A program made the position numbers and the translations under genes. The notes under the pieces are model-generated. The model worked only from the letters and a program-made list of their open reading frames with translations. It had not been told where the DNA came from and searched no databases. From AP-16 sp963755055 (GTDB lineage Bacteria; Pseudomonadota; Alphaproteobacteria; Rhizobiales; Xanthobacteraceae): 64,000 nt of DNA. The stretch is from contig CAVWIS010000045.1 in assembly GCA_963755055.1 (NCBI GenBank), positions 1 to 64,000 on the forward strand, in the 5' to 3' direction. Each line of letters starts with the position of its first letter. Position 1 is the stretch's first letter. Of this stretch, positions 30,740 through 39,213 are shown piece by piece.

Positions 30740-30766
30740 AAACAAAAGGCCGCCCATCGGGCGGCC
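30740..30766 (-). terminator. Intrinsic terminator of rpsD
   Basis: GGCCGCCC-ATC-GGGCGGCC forms an 8-bp stem with a 3-base loop. Read on the minus strand it is followed by TTTTGTT, 31 bases after the rpsD stop codon. Confidence 0.75.
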
Positions 30767-30796
30767 TCGGCACTTGAACACCAGCGCTCCGTCTCA

Positions 30797-31414
30797 TCAG
30801 CGCGAGTAATACTCCACCACCAGGTGCGGCTCCATCTGCACCGGGTAGGGCACCTCGTTGAACGACGGGATGCGGGCGAGCTTGGCGGTCATCTTGGTGT
30901 GGTCGACGTCGACATAGTCCGGCACGTCGCGCTCGGACAGGTGCGTCGCCTCGATCACCAGCGGCAGCTGGCGCGAGGCTTCCTTGACCTCGACGAGGTC
31001 GCCGACCTTCACCGAGAAGCTCGGGATGTTGACGCGGCGGCCGTTGACCTTGATGTGGCCGTGATTGATGAACTGCCGGGCCGCGAACACGGTGGGGACG
31101 AATTTCGCCCGGTAGATCACGGCGTCGAGCCGGCGCTCGAGCAGGCCGATCAGGTGGGCGCCGGAATCGCCCTTCATGCGGATCGCCTCGTGGTAGATGC
31201 CGCGGAACTGGCGCTCGGAGATGTTGCCGTAATAGCCGCGCAGCTTCTGCTTGGCACGCAGCTGCACACCGTAGTCGGAGAGCTTTCCCTTGCGGCGCTG
31301 GCCGTGCTGGCCGGGCCCGTACTCGCGGCGGTTGACCGGGCTCTTGGGGCGGCCCCAGATGTTCTGCCCCATGCGGCGGTCGAGCTTGTATTTCGATTCA
31401 CTGCGCTTGGTCAT
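30797..31414 (-). CDS. rpsD: 30S ribosomal protein S4
   Basis: S4 binds 16S rRNA early in 30S assembly. The 205-residue protein is full length: an N-terminal domain (RRMGQNIWGRPKSPVNRREY GPGQHG) is followed by the S4 RNA-binding domain (LERRLDAVIYRAKFVPTVFA then GHIKVNGRRVNIPSFSVKVG) and the usual ending EPHLVVEYYSR. It stands alone, as in many alphaproteobacteria, and has its own terminator. Confidence 0.97.
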   Translation of the reverse strand: MTKRSESKYKLDRRMGQNIWGRPKSPVNRREYGPGQHGQRRKGKLSDYGVQLRAKQKLRGYYGNISERQFRGIYHEAIRMKGDSGAHLIGLLERRLDAVIYRAKFVPTVFAARQFINHGHIKVNGRRVNIPSFSVKVGDLVEVKEASRQLPLVIEATHLSERDVPDYVDVDHTKMTAKLARIPSFNEVPYPVQMEPHLVVEYYSR

Positions 31415-31593
31415 CGCGTCCTCTCGTGGTCGTGGATCGAGGATCGCGCCCTCCTCTGTCCCTTGCAGGACTGACAGGCGGGGCCTCGAAAGCGCAAGGC
31501 GCCGCCACGGGTCGCGAACATGCCGCGGGCAACCCTCCCGCGAGGCGCGCGGGTTCTAGGGGGAAAGGGGTGGCCTGTCAAACCGGGCCGACT

Positions 31594-31682
31594 CGTAGGA
31601 TGGGTTGAGCGGAGCGAAACCCATCAATGACGGCGCCCGGAAATGATGGGTTTCGCGCGAAGAGCGCTCTACCCATCCTACG
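31594..31682. repeat. Palindromic intergenic repeat, GTAGGATGGGTT type (copy 1)
   Basis: The left arm is CGTAGGATGGGTTGAGCGGA followed by GCGAAACCCATC. The right arm is GATGGGTTTCGC... ending CTACCCATCCTACG, its imperfect inverse. The two arms can fold into a long hairpin with about 20 bases between. It sits between the rpsD upstream region and the 3' end of the amidohydrolase. A second copy lies at 40361-40514. Confidence 0.8.
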
Positions 31683-31700
31683 CCGTTACGCCTTCAGCCG

Positions 31701-32978
31701 TTACGCCGCCACCCGGGCCGGGACCGGGATCAGCGGGCTGACCGCGTCGAAGCGCTCGCCGGCGCGCAGGCACATGACCGGCACGATCAGCTCCGAGGCG
31801 GTCCTGCTGGCGCCGCTGTTGTCTTTCAGCTCGAAGCGCCCCTCGAGGATCTCCAGCACCGAGATGTCGGCCTCGCGGCCGGGCTGCAGGGTGCCGATCT
31901 TGTCGTCCATCTTCAGCATTCTCGCCGGATTGATGGTGACGGTGGCGATCACCTCGTTGAGCGACATGCCGAGCGTCAAGAGCTCGCTCATCGCGTGAGT
32001 GAGATTGAACGGCGCCACGCCGAAGAACGGGTTCTGGCTGCGCGAGGCCTCGTCGGTGGCGTCGGGAACCCGCACGTTGTAGCCGTGCATGTCGGCGCCC
32101 AGCGTATATGGTTTGATCCCGGCATCGAGCACCTTTTGCGCCATGTCGAAGCTGAAATGCGAGCCGTGGCCGACGTCGGACGTCACCCCGCGCTCCAGCC
32201 CTTCCCAGACGATCGGATGCACCTGGTGGGTTTCTGCCGACACGAAGCCTCCGGGATGGCGGGTGAACGGGTGGGCCAGAATGTCGCCCGCCTCCATCAG
32301 CGGCACGATCTCGCGGATGAGCTCGTCGGCGTCGATCTGGGCGCCGTCCTTGACCGGCCACAGCTGGCCGAGATGGATGTAGAGCGGCAGGTTGGCCTGG
32401 CTGGAGATCTGCTTGCCGAGCTTGATGACCTCGAGCCCCCAGCGCGAGGCGGTGCCGAGCTCGGCATGGGCCTTGATGCCGCGCACGATGTCGGCGTTCT
32501 CTCGCGCCGCCCTGACGGTGTGCTCGACATCGACCTGATGCGGCCCGTAGAGCTCGGGATAGAGATGGCCCTCGAGCCCGCCCACCAGATAGGCGGAGAT
32601 GAAGCACAGCACCCGGGTCTTCGCCTTCTCGACGATGAAGTGGCGAAAACCCGGAATGGTCATGCAGCTCGGGCCGCCCTGGTCGACGATGGTGGTGACG
32701 CCCGACTGCACGCCGACCAGGTCGGGCGCGAGCCCGAAGCGGCCGGTGACGTACTGGTAGACATGGGCGTGGGTGTCGATCAGCCCGGCGGTGACCAGCT
32801 TGCCGGAGACGTCGATGACGGTGCCGGCGCCCTCGGCCGGAATCGACGGCTCGATCGCCACGATGCGGCCGCCGGTCACCGCGATGTCGAAGAGGCCGTC
32901 GCGGCCGGTGGCGGGATCGACCACATGCCCGCCCTTGAGCAGCGTGTCGGGTTTGAGATCCGTCTTGCCGGGCGCCAT
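31701..32978 (-). CDS. Amidohydrolase/deacetylase-family metallohydrolase, 425 aa
   Basis: This is an amidohydrolase-superfamily enzyme resembling dihydroorotase in layout. The metal-binding DTHAH is at residues 68-72 in GKLVTAGLIDTHAH, the likely carboxylated lysine in IVRGIKAHAELG, and further histidines in LYIHLGQL, ILAHPFTRHPGG and SDVGHGSHFSF. Members of this deacetylase-like group (COG3964) hydrolyse alpha-acetoxy or N-acyl carboxylates, so that is a fair guess; the substrate is not readable. The frame is intact. It is divergent from the Mo-hydroxylase operon with 183 bp between, which suggests shared control. Its stop lies just right of the palindromic repeat. Confidence 0.88.
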   Translation of the reverse strand: MAPGKTDLKPDTLLKGGHVVDPATGRDGLFDIAVTGGRIVAIEPSIPAEGAGTVIDVSGKLVTAGLIDTHAHVYQYVTGRFGLAPDLVGVQSGVTTIVDQGGPSCMTIPGFRHFIVEKAKTRVLCFISAYLVGGLEGHLYPELYGPHQVDVEHTVRAARENADIVRGIKAHAELGTASRWGLEVIKLGKQISSQANLPLYIHLGQLWPVKDGAQIDADELIREIVPLMEAGDILAHPFTRHPGGFVSAETHQVHPIVWEGLERGVTSDVGHGSHFSFDMAQKVLDAGIKPYTLGADMHGYNVRVPDATDEASRSQNPFFGVAPFNLTHAMSELLTLGMSLNEVIATVTINPARMLKMDDKIGTLQPGREADISVLEILEGRFELKDNSGASRTASELIVPVMCLRAGERFDAVSPLIPVPARVAA

Positions 32979-33083
32979 CGATTGATCCCCGATTTGGCCG
33001 CGCCGCGCCGGCAGGGGACGCCGGAAGCGCGTGCAGGCATGAAAAATTCGCCGAGATCGTTAGCATACTGACGATGTCGCGGT

Positions 33084-33100
33084 GGTGCAAGACTTGCACC
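33084..33100. promoter_or_regulatory. 17-bp perfect palindrome, candidate MarR operator
   Basis: GGTGCAAG-A-CTTGCACC is a perfect inverted repeat with 8-bp arms. It is located 62 bp upstream of the chosen start of the Mo-hydroxylase large subunit and inside the divergent intergenic region with the amidohydrolase. Size and symmetry suit a dimeric MarR repressor, and the operon encodes one. A possible -10-like TAGCATACT lies just to its left. Confidence 0.55.
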
Positions 33101-33161
33101 TTCTTCCGCCGCCATGTCCAATGCCCAGGATTTGGTCATCGGGCGACGCGACGAGGACAGC

Positions 33162-35513
33162 ATGACGGCGAGCGGCGCGGCCGGCACCGGAATCGGAAAA
33201 CCGGTTCCGCGCAAGGAGGACGACCGCTATCTGCGCGGCAGGGGCGAGTTCGTCGCCGACATCCGACTGGCCGGCATGCAGGAGCTCGCCTTCGTGCGCA
33301 GCCCGCTGGCGCATGCCCGCATCGTGGCGATCAGGAAACCTGCCGGCCGCGAGGCGCAGGTCTTCACTGCGGCGGATTTTTCCGGCGTCAAGCCGATCCT
33401 CGCGGCGTCGCGGCTGCCCGGCTTCAAGATCTCGGCCCAACCAATTCTGGCGAGCGAGAAAGTCCGCCATGTCGGCGAGGCGATCGCAGTCTGCGTGGCG
33501 ACGACGCGCGCCGCGGCGGAAGATCTGGCGGCCGCGGTAGAGATCGACTTCGACGAGCTGCCGGCCGTGGTCGACATGCTGGCGGCACGTCGTCCCGACG
33601 CGCCGCTGGTGCACGAGAGCTGGGCCGACAACGTGGTCCTGGAAACCCGCGTCGACGCCGATCTGGAAAAAATCCGCGCCAGCGCGCCGATCGTCGTGCG
33701 GCGCACGCTGCGCACCGCCCGGCAGTGCATGTCGCCGCTCGAGGGCCGCGGCGTCGTCGCGGTGTGGGACCGCAGGCTCGAGCAGCTGGTCGTCACCACC
33801 TCGACCCAGATGCCGCACATCGTGCGCACCGGGCTCGCCGGCTGCCTCGGCCTCGCCGAGGATGCGGTGCGCGTGGTGGCGCCCGACGTCGGCGGCGGGT
33901 TCGGCTACAAGGGCCTGCTGCTGCCCGAGGAGGTGTGCGCCGGGTATCTGGCGATCCGGCTCGGCCATCCGGTGCGCTGGATCGAGGATCGCCGCGAGCA
34001 GCTTTCCGGCAACGCCAATTGCCGCGAGCACGCTTATGACATCACTGTCTATGCGGACCGCGACGGGCGGCTGATCGCGCTCGACGCCGAGGCCACCGTC
34101 GATGCCGGCGCCTATTCGATCTACCCGTTCTCCTCCTGCCTGGAGGCCGCGCAGGTGGCGAGCATCCTTCCTGGGCCGTACCGGTTCGACGCCTATCGCT
34201 GCATCACCTGGTCGTCGGCCACCAACAAGCCGGCGATCGTTCCCTACCGCGGCGTGGCGCGCGCGGGCGTGTGCTACGCCATGGAGACGATGATCGACGC
34301 GGTGGCGCACGCGGTCGGCCGCGAGCCCCACGAGGTGCGGCTGATCAACCTGGTGCCGCCCGAGGCGATGCCGTTCGACAACATCACGCAAAAACATTTC
34401 GACAGCGGCGACTATCCGGAATGTTTGCGCCGCGTCGTTGCGGCAATCGACGTCGCAAGAGTTCGCCGGCGCCAGGCCGAGCAGCGCGGGCCTGAGCGCA
34501 TCGGGGTCGGGTTCTCGATCTTCTGCGAGCAGGCGGCGCACGGGACCTCGGTCTATTTCGGCTGGGGCATCCCGATGGTGCCGGGCTTCGAGCAGGCCAT
34601 GGCGCGGCTGACCCCCGACGGCGGGCTCGAGATCCGCGTCGGCGTCCAGTCCCACGGCCAGGGGCTGGAGACCACCCTGGCGCAGGTGGCGCACGAGGTG
34701 CTGGGCGTCGCCATCGAGCGCATCCGGGTGGTGCACGGCGACACCGCGCTGACGCCCTATTCGACCGGCACCTGGGGCTCGCGCGCCATGGTGATGGCGG
34801 GCGGCGCGGTGGCGTCCGCCTGCCGCGAGCTCGGCGCGCGCATCGCCCGCATCGGCGCCCATCTGCTGCAGGTCCCGCCCGATGCCGTCAGCGTCGGCCA
34901 TGGCGTGGTCAGCGCCGCGACCGCGAGCGTCACCATCGAGGAGGTGGCGCGCACCTGGTACCTCAGGCCGCAGGAGCTGCCGGCCGACGTGTCGCCCGGC
35001 GGGCTGGAGGTCACCGGCGGCTACAAGGCGCGGCGCGATACCGGCACGTTCAGCTATGCGGCGCATGCGGTAGTGGTCGCGGTCGACACCGAGATCGGCG
35101 ACGTGCGCATTCTCGACTACGCGATCTGCGAGGACGGCGGCGTGCTGATCAACCCGATGATCGTCGACGGCCAGGTCTTTGGCGGCGTCGCCCAGGGGAT
35201 CGGCACCGCGCTCTACGAGGAAATGCCGTTCGACCGCAACGGCCAGCCGCTCGCCGTAACGCTTGCCGACTACCTGCTGCCCGGCGCCACCGAAGTCCCG
35301 GCGATGCGGATCGACCACATGGAGACGCCGTCGCCCTATACGGAGTTCGGCCAGAAGGGGATCGGCGAGGGCGGCGCCATCGGCCCGCCGGCGGCGATCG
35401 CCAACGCGGTCAACGATGCGCTGCGCCCGCTCGGCGTGGAGATTTTTTGCCTGCCGATCACGCCGCACCGGATCATGGAGGCCGTGCTGAAGGCCCGCGG
35501 AACGCCGGCATGA
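33162..35513 (+). CDS. Molybdenum hydroxylase, molybdopterin-binding large subunit (CoxL/XdhB type)
   Basis: This is the catalytic subunit of an aerobic xanthine-dehydrogenase/CO-dehydrogenase-family enzyme. It holds the Mo-cytosine or guanine dinucleotide cofactor and hydroxylates a carbon next to a heteroatom using water. I chose ATG 33162 because GAGGAC stands five bases upstream and homologues begin just before GKPVPRKEDDRYLRGRGEFV; an ATG at 33114 has no such site. Motifs are APDVGGGFGYKG, PYRGVARAG (form II-type loop, not the Cys motif of true CO dehydrogenase), GVQSHGQGLETTLAQ and the catalytic Glu in GQKGIGEGGAIGPPAAIANA. At 783 residues it is complete. It is followed by the FAD subunit with an ATGA overlap. 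Confidence 0.93.
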   Translation: MTASGAAGTGIGKPVPRKEDDRYLRGRGEFVADIRLAGMQELAFVRSPLAHARIVAIRKPAGREAQVFTAADFSGVKPILAASRLPGFKISAQPILASEKVRHVGEAIAVCVATTRAAAEDLAAAVEIDFDELPAVVDMLAARRPDAPLVHESWADNVVLETRVDADLEKIRASAPIVVRRTLRTARQCMSPLEGRGVVAVWDRRLEQLVVTTSTQMPHIVRTGLAGCLGLAEDAVRVVAPDVGGGFGYKGLLLPEEVCAGYLAIRLGHPVRWIEDRREQLSGNANCREHAYDITVYADRDGRLIALDAEATVDAGAYSIYPFSSCLEAAQVASILPGPYRFDAYRCITWSSATNKPAIVPYRGVARAGVCYAMETMIDAVAHAVGREPHEVRLINLVPPEAMPFDNITQKHFDSGDYPECLRRVVAAIDVARVRRRQAEQRGPERIGVGFSIFCEQAAHGTSVYFGWGIPMVPGFEQAMARLTPDGGLEIRVGVQSHGQGLETTLAQVAHEVLGVAIERIRVVHGDTALTPYSTGTWGSRAMVMAGGAVASACRELGARIARIGAHLLQVPPDAVSVGHGVVSAATASVTIEEVARTWYLRPQELPADVSPGGLEVTGGYKARRDTGTFSYAAHAVVVAVDTEIGDVRILDYAICEDGGVLINPMIVDGQVFGGVAQGIGTALYEEMPFDRNGQPLAVTLADYLLPGATEVPAMRIDHMETPSPYTEFGQKGIGEGGAIGPPAAIANAVNDALRPLGVEIFCLPITPHRIMEAVLKARGTPA

Positions 35514-36301
35514 AGCCCGCGCCGTTCGATCTGGTGCGACCAGACACTCTCGCCGACGCCGCGGTGGCGCTGGTGCGGCACGGGCCCGGTGCACGATTGC
35601 TGGCGGGCGGTCAGTCGCTCGGGCCGATGCTCAATCTGCGCCTGGCGCGGCCCTCGCTCCTGGTGGCGATCGCGCATCTGCCGGAGCTCGGCGCCGTCGA
35701 GGAGACCGCGCAAGCCGTGACCATCGGGGCCGGCGTCACCCATGCGGCGATCTCCGACGGCCGCACGCCAGACATCGGCAAAAACATCCTGGCGCGTATC
35801 GCCGAGGGCATCGCCTATCGGGCGGTGCGCAACGCCGGCACCATCGGCGGCAGCCTCGCCCATGCCGATCCGGCGGCCGACTGGCTGTGCACGCTCACGG
35901 CGCTCGGCGCCGAGGTGCTGACGCTCTCCGCCGACGGCGGGCGGACGCTTGGGCTCGCGCAACTCGTCTCTGGTGCGTTCCGCACCAGCCTGCAGCCGGG
36001 CGAGATTCTTCGCGCCGTGCGCGTCCCACGGCCCTCGGCTCAAGCGCGCTTCGGCTACTACAAGGCGTGCCGCAAGCCCGGAGAGTTCGCCCACGCGATG
36101 GCGGCCTTTCTCGACGATCCCGGACGCGGCATCCGCCGCGCCGCGATCGGCGCCGTCGGCGGACCGCCGGTCGTGCTGGAGGGCGAGCGCGCCGTTCCGG
36201 CGGCGGTCGATGAGGCGCTCGCCGCGTCCGGTCTCGATGCGGTCGTCTGCCACATGCAGGCGGTGGCGCTGGCGCGTGCCACCGAGCGGGCCGCCGCATG
36301 A
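35510..36301 (+). CDS. Molybdenum hydroxylase FAD-binding medium subunit (CoxM type)
   Basis: The subunit carries FAD and passes electrons from the iron-sulfur subunit to the acceptor. The FAD motif ARLLAGGQSLGPMLNLRLAR is near residue 30, and the second, RNAGTIGGSLAHADPAADW, near residue 105; both match the CO-dehydrogenase medium subunit pattern (AGGxS and TIGG). Length is 263 residues. The start ATG overlaps the large-subunit stop by four bases (ATGA), and its own stop overlaps the next start the same way, so all subunits are made in concert. Confidence 0.92.
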   Translation: MKPAPFDLVRPDTLADAAVALVRHGPGARLLAGGQSLGPMLNLRLARPSLLVAIAHLPELGAVEETAQAVTIGAGVTHAAISDGRTPDIGKNILARIAEGIAYRAVRNAGTIGGSLAHADPAADWLCTLTALGAEVLTLSADGGRTLGLAQLVSGAFRTSLQPGEILRAVRVPRPSAQARFGYYKACRKPGEFAHAMAAFLDDPGRGIRRAAIGAVGGPPVVLEGERAVPAAVDEALAASGLDAVVCHMQAVALARATERAAA

Positions 36302-37428
36302 CCTCGGTGACGCTCAGCGTGAACGGCAGGGCGGTCACCGCCGAGCTCGAGCCGCGCACCAGCCTGGCGGATTTCTTGCGCGAGCATCTGCTGCTCACCG
36401 GCACCCATCTCGGATGCGAGCACGGCGTCTGCGGGGCCTGTACGGTGATGCTCGACGGCGAGCCCGCGCGCGGCTGCATCAGCTTCGTGGCGACCTGCCA
36501 GGATCGCTGCGTCGAGACCATCGAGGGCCTGGCGGACGATTTCGTGATGACGGCACTGCGCGCCGCCTTCACGGCTGAGCACGCGTTGCAGTGCGGCTAC
36601 TGCACGCCGGGCATGCTGGTGACAGCGCGCGACATCGTCCGGCGGCTGCCCGCTGCCGATGACGACCGGGTGCGCCTGGAGCTCGCCGGGAATCTGTGCC
36701 GCTGCACCGGCTATGTCGGCATCGTGCGGGCGATCCGCCGGGTGCTCGATCAGCATCTCGATGTCGCGGCGCCGGTCCGACCAGACATTCCTGTCGGCAG
36801 GTTCGACCGGCCGGCCGCCAGCGGCGCCCCGGTCGCCGATCATCCGTCTGGTGGCGCACCCGAAGCCGTGCCGTCGACGGCAGGCGGCGAAGTCTTGGTG
36901 CAGCGCCTCGATCTCGCCCTGCCGCGCGAGGTCGTCTGGCAGGCGATGCTCGATCCCGCGCTGATCGCAAGCTGCGTGCCCGGCGCCCGACTGACCTCGG
37001 TGGAGGACGGGCGCATCTCCGGAGAACTCGTCGCTTCGCTCGGGCCGATCGAGGCGCGCTTCTCCGGCACCGCGGCAGTGCGCTACGACGCGGCGACGTT
37101 TTCCGGCCGCATCGACGGGCAGGGCAGCGACCGGGCGAGTGGCACAAGGCTCAGCGCCGCCGCCGCATTTCGTGTCGAGGAGCGTGGGCAGGCCTCGACC
37201 GTGGAGCTCGACGTCGCCTATGCGCTCACCGGCGCGCTCGCTCAGGTCGCCCGCGGTCCGATCGCAAGAGTTTTTGCAGCCGAGATCGCCGCGACGGTCG
37301 GGCGCAATCTCGAGGCGCGGCTGCGCGGCGAAGCCGTCTCGGCGCCGCCGCGACGCCTCGGCGCCGGGATGCTGATGCTGCGGGCGATTTGGCGGCGGCT
37401 TGCCGGGCTGCTATCCCGCCGCCCATGA
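36298..37428 (+). CDS. Iron-sulfur small subunit fused to a CoxG-like domain
   Basis: Residues 1-155 form a complete two-cluster subunit. The plant-type 2Fe-2S cluster uses C40, C45, C48 and C60 (CEHGVCGACTVMLDGEPARG C), and the second uses C99, C102, C134 and C136 (CGYCTPGM and CRCTGY). A Pro/Ala linker of about 40 residues leads to a domain at about 198-345 (LDLALPREVVWQAMLDPALI then CVPGARLTSVEDGRISGELV) that matches the CoxG/SRPBCC family. In CO dehydrogenase clusters CoxG is a separate membrane-anchoring protein, so a fusion would tether the enzyme. The C-terminal end is basic and hydrophobic (MLMLRAIWRRLAGLLSRRP), consistent with membrane contact. Confidence 0.9.
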   Translation: MTSVTLSVNGRAVTAELEPRTSLADFLREHLLLTGTHLGCEHGVCGACTVMLDGEPARGCISFVATCQDRCVETIEGLADDFVMTALRAAFTAEHALQCGYCTPGMLVTARDIVRRLPAADDDRVRLELAGNLCRCTGYVGIVRAIRRVLDQHLDVAAPVRPDIPVGRFDRPAASGAPVADHPSGGAPEAVPSTAGGEVLVQRLDLALPREVVWQAMLDPALIASCVPGARLTSVEDGRISGELVASLGPIEARFSGTAAVRYDAATFSGRIDGQGSDRASGTRLSAAAAFRVEERGQASTVELDVAYALTGALAQVARGPIARVFAAEIAATVGRNLEARLRGEAVSAPPRRLGAGMLMLRAIWRRLAGLLSRRP

Positions 37429-37922
37429 AAGATGACGTGACACGGACGCTGCCTTCGGCCTTCGACCTCGCCGTCCGTCCGGGCTTCCTGATCCGCCGCC
37501 TGCATCAGATCCACCTGGCGCTGTTCGCCGAGGAATGCGGTGCCTTCAACGTCACCCCGGTACAGTTCAGCATCCTGACCGCCGCGGCCGCGCAGCCCGG
37601 CCTCGAGCAGGCGCGCCTCGCCCACGAGGTGGGCGTCGACCGCACCACGCTCGCCAACGTGGTCGCCCGCCTGGAGGGGCGCGGCCTCGTCCGGCGGACG
37701 CCGAGCCGCGACGACAGGCGCATCAAGCGCGTCACCATCACGGCACGCGGCCGCAAGCTCCTGGCGCGGATGGATGGGCCGGCCCGCCGGGCGCACGCGC
37801 GCACCATCGCGGCGCTCGCTCCCGCCGGGCGCGCGCGATTTCTCAAATCGCTCGCCAGCCTGGTGGATGCCGGCAATGCCCACGGCCGGGCGCCGTTGCG
37901 ACTGGGATGGCCTTTGGATTGA
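37425..37922 (+). CDS. MarR-family transcriptional regulator
   Basis: The 165-residue protein has the MarR layout: a dimerisation helix (LIRRLHQIHLALFAEEC), then VTPVQFSILTAAA, the recognition helix region (LAHEVGVDRTTLANVVARLE) and the wing (GLVRRTPSRDDRRIKRVTIT). It is translated with the Mo hydroxylase by an ATGA overlap, the fourth gene of the operon. MarR proteins are usually relieved by aromatic or other small ligands, often the pathway substrate; the palindrome at 33084 is a candidate binding site. Confidence 0.92.
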   Translation: MKDDVTRTLPSAFDLAVRPGFLIRRLHQIHLALFAEECGAFNVTPVQFSILTAAAAQPGLEQARLAHEVGVDRTTLANVVARLEGRGLVRRTPSRDDRRIKRVTITARGRKLLARMDGPARRAHARTIAALAPAGRARFLKSLASLVDAGNAHGRAPLRLGWPLD

Positions 37923-37949
37923 TGGCAGGTCACCCGTGGCGGCGGCGAG

Positions 37950-38513
37950 CTAGAACCCGAAGGATTGCTGCGCCGGTTGCGGCGGCGCGACACGAACGCC
38001 CTCCAGCTCGAGCATGCGGATCTTGGTCGCCGAGCCGCCCGGCGCCGAGAAGCCGCCGACCTTGCCGCCGGCCGCCAGCACCCTGTGGCAGGGAATGATC
38101 AGCGCCACCGGATTCCTCGCCATGGCCTGGCCGACATCGCGCGCAGCCTCGGGCCCGGCGCCGAGCTCCTTTGCCAGGGTGCCATAGGTGGTCGTCTGAC
38201 CCCATCCGACCCGGCGCGCCGCGGTATAGACCTGACTGAAAAAAGCGTCCTGCTGGCCGAGGTCGAGCTTGAAGCCGGAAAAATCCGTCTCCTCACCCGA
38301 AAAGTAGCGCTTCACGGCGGCGACCGCGTCGCGCACCTCCGCGGTGGGCGTGCCGGGCGCGGCGCCGCGCATCCGGCGCCGCAGAATTCGCTCGGTCGCC
38401 TCGGCGCTTCCGGTCGGCAACTGGAAGCGCGTGATGCCGGCGTCGCTCCAGGCGATGCCGCAAAAACCGCCTGCGGTCTCGAAGATGAAATAACGTTGCG
38501 CCGTCTGGTCCAT
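37950..38513 (-). CDS. ogt: Methylated-DNA-protein-cysteine S-methyltransferase
   Basis: It repairs O6-alkylguanine by moving the alkyl group to its own cysteine. The active-site motif is intact in ALIIPCHRVLAAGGKVGGFS, preceded by the DNA-binding helix region (VGWGQTTTYGTLAKELGAGP, then ARDVGQAMARNP). The start MDQTAQRYFIFETAGGF is preferred over an ATG five codons upstream because homologues begin about here; neither has a strong ribosome-binding site. It is convergent with the MarR gene. Confidence 0.92.
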   Translation of the reverse strand: MDQTAQRYFIFETAGGFCGIAWSDAGITRFQLPTGSAEATERILRRRMRGAAPGTPTAEVRDAVAAVKRYFSGEETDFSGFKLDLGQQDAFFSQVYTAARRVGWGQTTTYGTLAKELGAGPEAARDVGQAMARNPVALIIPCHRVLAAGGKVGGFSAPGGSATKIRMLELEGVRVAPPQPAQQSFGF

Positions 38514-38637
38514 CGCGGGCCCTCGCATATCGATCCGTTCTGAAAATGGGAAAGCCAGGACAGGAATTCAATCCGATTCCTGCGCCGGCAGTGACGGAAG
38601 CCAGCCTCGGTCATCCATACGCGCCCGGCGGGCTCGC

Positions 38638-38988
38638 TCAGATCTCCACCAGCACCCGGTCGTTCTCCACCCGCGCCGGATAGGTCCGCAGGTCCGGGCA
38701 GGCCGGGCCGCGCAGCTGCTTTCCGCTCGGGATGTGGAAGCGTCCGAAATGGCGCGGGCAGTCGATGCAGTCGCCGCTGATGCTGCCCTGGGACAGCCAG
38801 GCCGAATGGTGGGGGCAGATCGCCGCGGTGGCGAAGACCGTGCCGTCGATGTGGTAGAGCAGCAGGGCGCGCCCCGATGCCTCTACCTCCAGCATCCGGG
38901 CCGCTGCGACTGCGCTCAGCGTCGCTACGTCGAGCCAGGCCATCCGGTTGTCCACGACGTTCGTGGTGACAAAGAACGCATTCTGCAT
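38638..38988 (-). CDS. Rieske [2Fe-2S] ferredoxin
   Basis: The protein has one Rieske centre: CPH, 16 residues, CPRH (in ICPHHSAWLSQGSISGDCID then CPRHFGRFHIPSGKQLRGPA). Length and the ending TYPARVENDRVLVEI match the ferredoxin components of ring-hydroxylating oxygenases (about 105 residues). The true start may be the internal ATG at 38943 (MAWLDVATLSAVAA), as the first 15 residues are unusual. No oxygenase or reductase gene is adjacent, so the partner is unknown. It is divergent from the first Liv operon. Confidence 0.85.
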   Translation of the reverse strand: MQNAFFVTTNVVDNRMAWLDVATLSAVAAARMLEVEASGRALLLYHIDGTVFATAAICPHHSAWLSQGSISGDCIDCPRHFGRFHIPSGKQLRGPACPDLRTYPARVENDRVLVEI

Positions 38989-39213
38989 ATATTCTACGCG
39001 GTCGTCAGCACACTGAGGATATATCGGGGCCTTGTCGTGTTGTCATCCCGCCGGTCGCAAACCCGTCCGGCAACCCTGGTCCGCCGGGGTCGAGCCGACG
39101 ACGCCAAGGCCCCGGCGGAAGGCGCTCTGGTGACGGTCTGGCATTTCGCTTGCATCGAACGGCCCGTCACGACGGCGCTCTTGCCGCCTGGCACGCAGCA
39201 ACGGGAGGGGACT

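Noticed and set aside
33162..35513. True CO dehydrogenase large subunit
   Set aside because: The active-site loop reads PYRGVARAG rather than the cysteine-containing loop of form I CO dehydrogenase, so only the broader molybdenum hydroxylase family is supported.
33060..35594. Very long minus-strand open frame opposite the molybdenum hydroxylase
   Set aside because: It mirrors a GC-rich gene on the plus strand, is extremely rich in Arg, Asp, Gly and Ala, has no domain and no ribosome-binding site. The plus strand has clear catalytic motifs.
36696..37922. Apparent 408-residue plus-strand frame over the iron-sulfur and MarR genes
   Set aside because: Only its last part is in the MarR frame; the rest is an Arg-rich shifted reading of the fused iron-sulfur gene.
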